Positions 63,955-64,000 of a stretch of 64,000 bases of DNA are shown piece after piece; within the stretch, counting starts at the first letter, position 1; each line of letters starts with the position of its first letter. Origin of the DNA: Oxyruncus cristatus (lineage: Eukaryota > Chordata > Aves > Passeriformes > Cotingidae); the NCBI GenBank assembly GCA_013399855.1, contig VXAY01003159.1, forward strand, positions 1 to 64,000. Reading direction: 5' to 3'. The notes beneath the pieces are model-generated. The model saw only the letters and a list, made by a program, of their open reading frames with translations. It searched no databases and was not told the origin of the DNA. The translations under genes and the position numbers were made by a program.

Positions 63955-63987
63955 TCTAAAACTTCTGCCTAGCTCAATGAAGAATTC
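63955..63987 (-). other. Weak candidate micro-exon at the window edge (33 nt)
   Basis: On the minus strand, ACCTTCAG is followed by 33 open nucleotides (EFFIELGRSFR) and then a consensus donor AGA/GTAAGTAC. The length is a multiple of three and the phase is 0. The same frame remains open to the window edge, so the segment could instead be the 3' end of a longer exon that starts outside the window. The peptide is not one I recognise in any liprin. Confidence 0.15.
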
Positions 63988-64000
63988 CTGAAGGTATATA

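Larger units (their letters stand above)
37565..64000 (-). other. PPFIA2: PPFIA2 5' intron upstream of the EFAALT exon (incomplete)
   Basis: At least 26 kb of sequence on the 5' side of the EFAALT exon. It holds the candidate alternative first exon (37907-37942), CR1 tails at 42243-42365 and 43045-43239, a possible LTR fragment near 47400-47870, an ERV/LTR-like block at 61530-62236, two weak cassette-exon candidates, microsatellites and several inverted repeats. The canonical exon ending LNSALPQ and the 18-residue optional segment known in mammals were searched for by eye and not seen. The stretches 38670-42230, 43250-47390, 47880-49530, 49640-52930, 53000-59250 and 62250-63950 show no recognised gene. 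Confidence 0.7.

Overview
This is a piece of bird nuclear DNA: AT-rich, poor in CpG, with long introns and no dense coding. The avian origin is inferred from several 5'-truncated CR1 LINE copies, some ending in the CR1 octamer ATTCTATG, and from an ERV/LTR-like block of a type common in birds. No tRNA, rRNA, CRISPR array, operon or prokaryotic feature was seen.

The window lies inside one large gene on the minus strand, PPFIA2 (liprin-alpha-2, a presynaptic active-zone scaffold). Three consecutive coding exons can be read directly: 37463-37564 (34 codons), 27213-27377 (55 codons) and 16911-16985 (25 codons). All are phase 0 with GT/AG borders, and together they encode 114 residues of the N-terminal coiled coil, from [15 protein letters not shown] to LAAANQE. 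The residues fit PPFIA2 better than PPFIA1, 3 or 4 as I recall them. Upstream 5' exons and the next 3' exon were not found and probably lie outside the window.

Region by region (the gene reads from high to low coordinates): 37565-64000 is a long 5' intron. It holds a probable alternative first coding exon (37907-37942), two weak cassette-exon candidates (52934-52981 and 63955-63987), CR1 tails, a possible decayed LTR fragment near 47.4-47.9 kb and an ERV/LTR-like block at 61.5-62.24 kb. 27378-37462 and 16986-27212 are introns of about 10 kb with CR1 copies and possibly conserved noncoding DNA. 1-16910 is the next intron, with one long CR1 copy, one short CR1 tail and a perfect 64-bp tandem duplication.

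The two most interesting observations concern PPFIA2 transcript structure. First, a short ATG-initiated frame (MHYREARTLAKR) with a good donor sits 342 bp upstream of the EFAALT exon and would splice to it in frame, suggesting an internal promoter and a shorter liprin-alpha-2. Second, the exon at 16911-16985 begins with GTAAGG, so joining it to the preceding exon recreates a strong 5' splice site (AAAAG/GTAAGG), the signature of a recursive-splicing or regulated-skipping exon. I found no convincing wholly new biological system.
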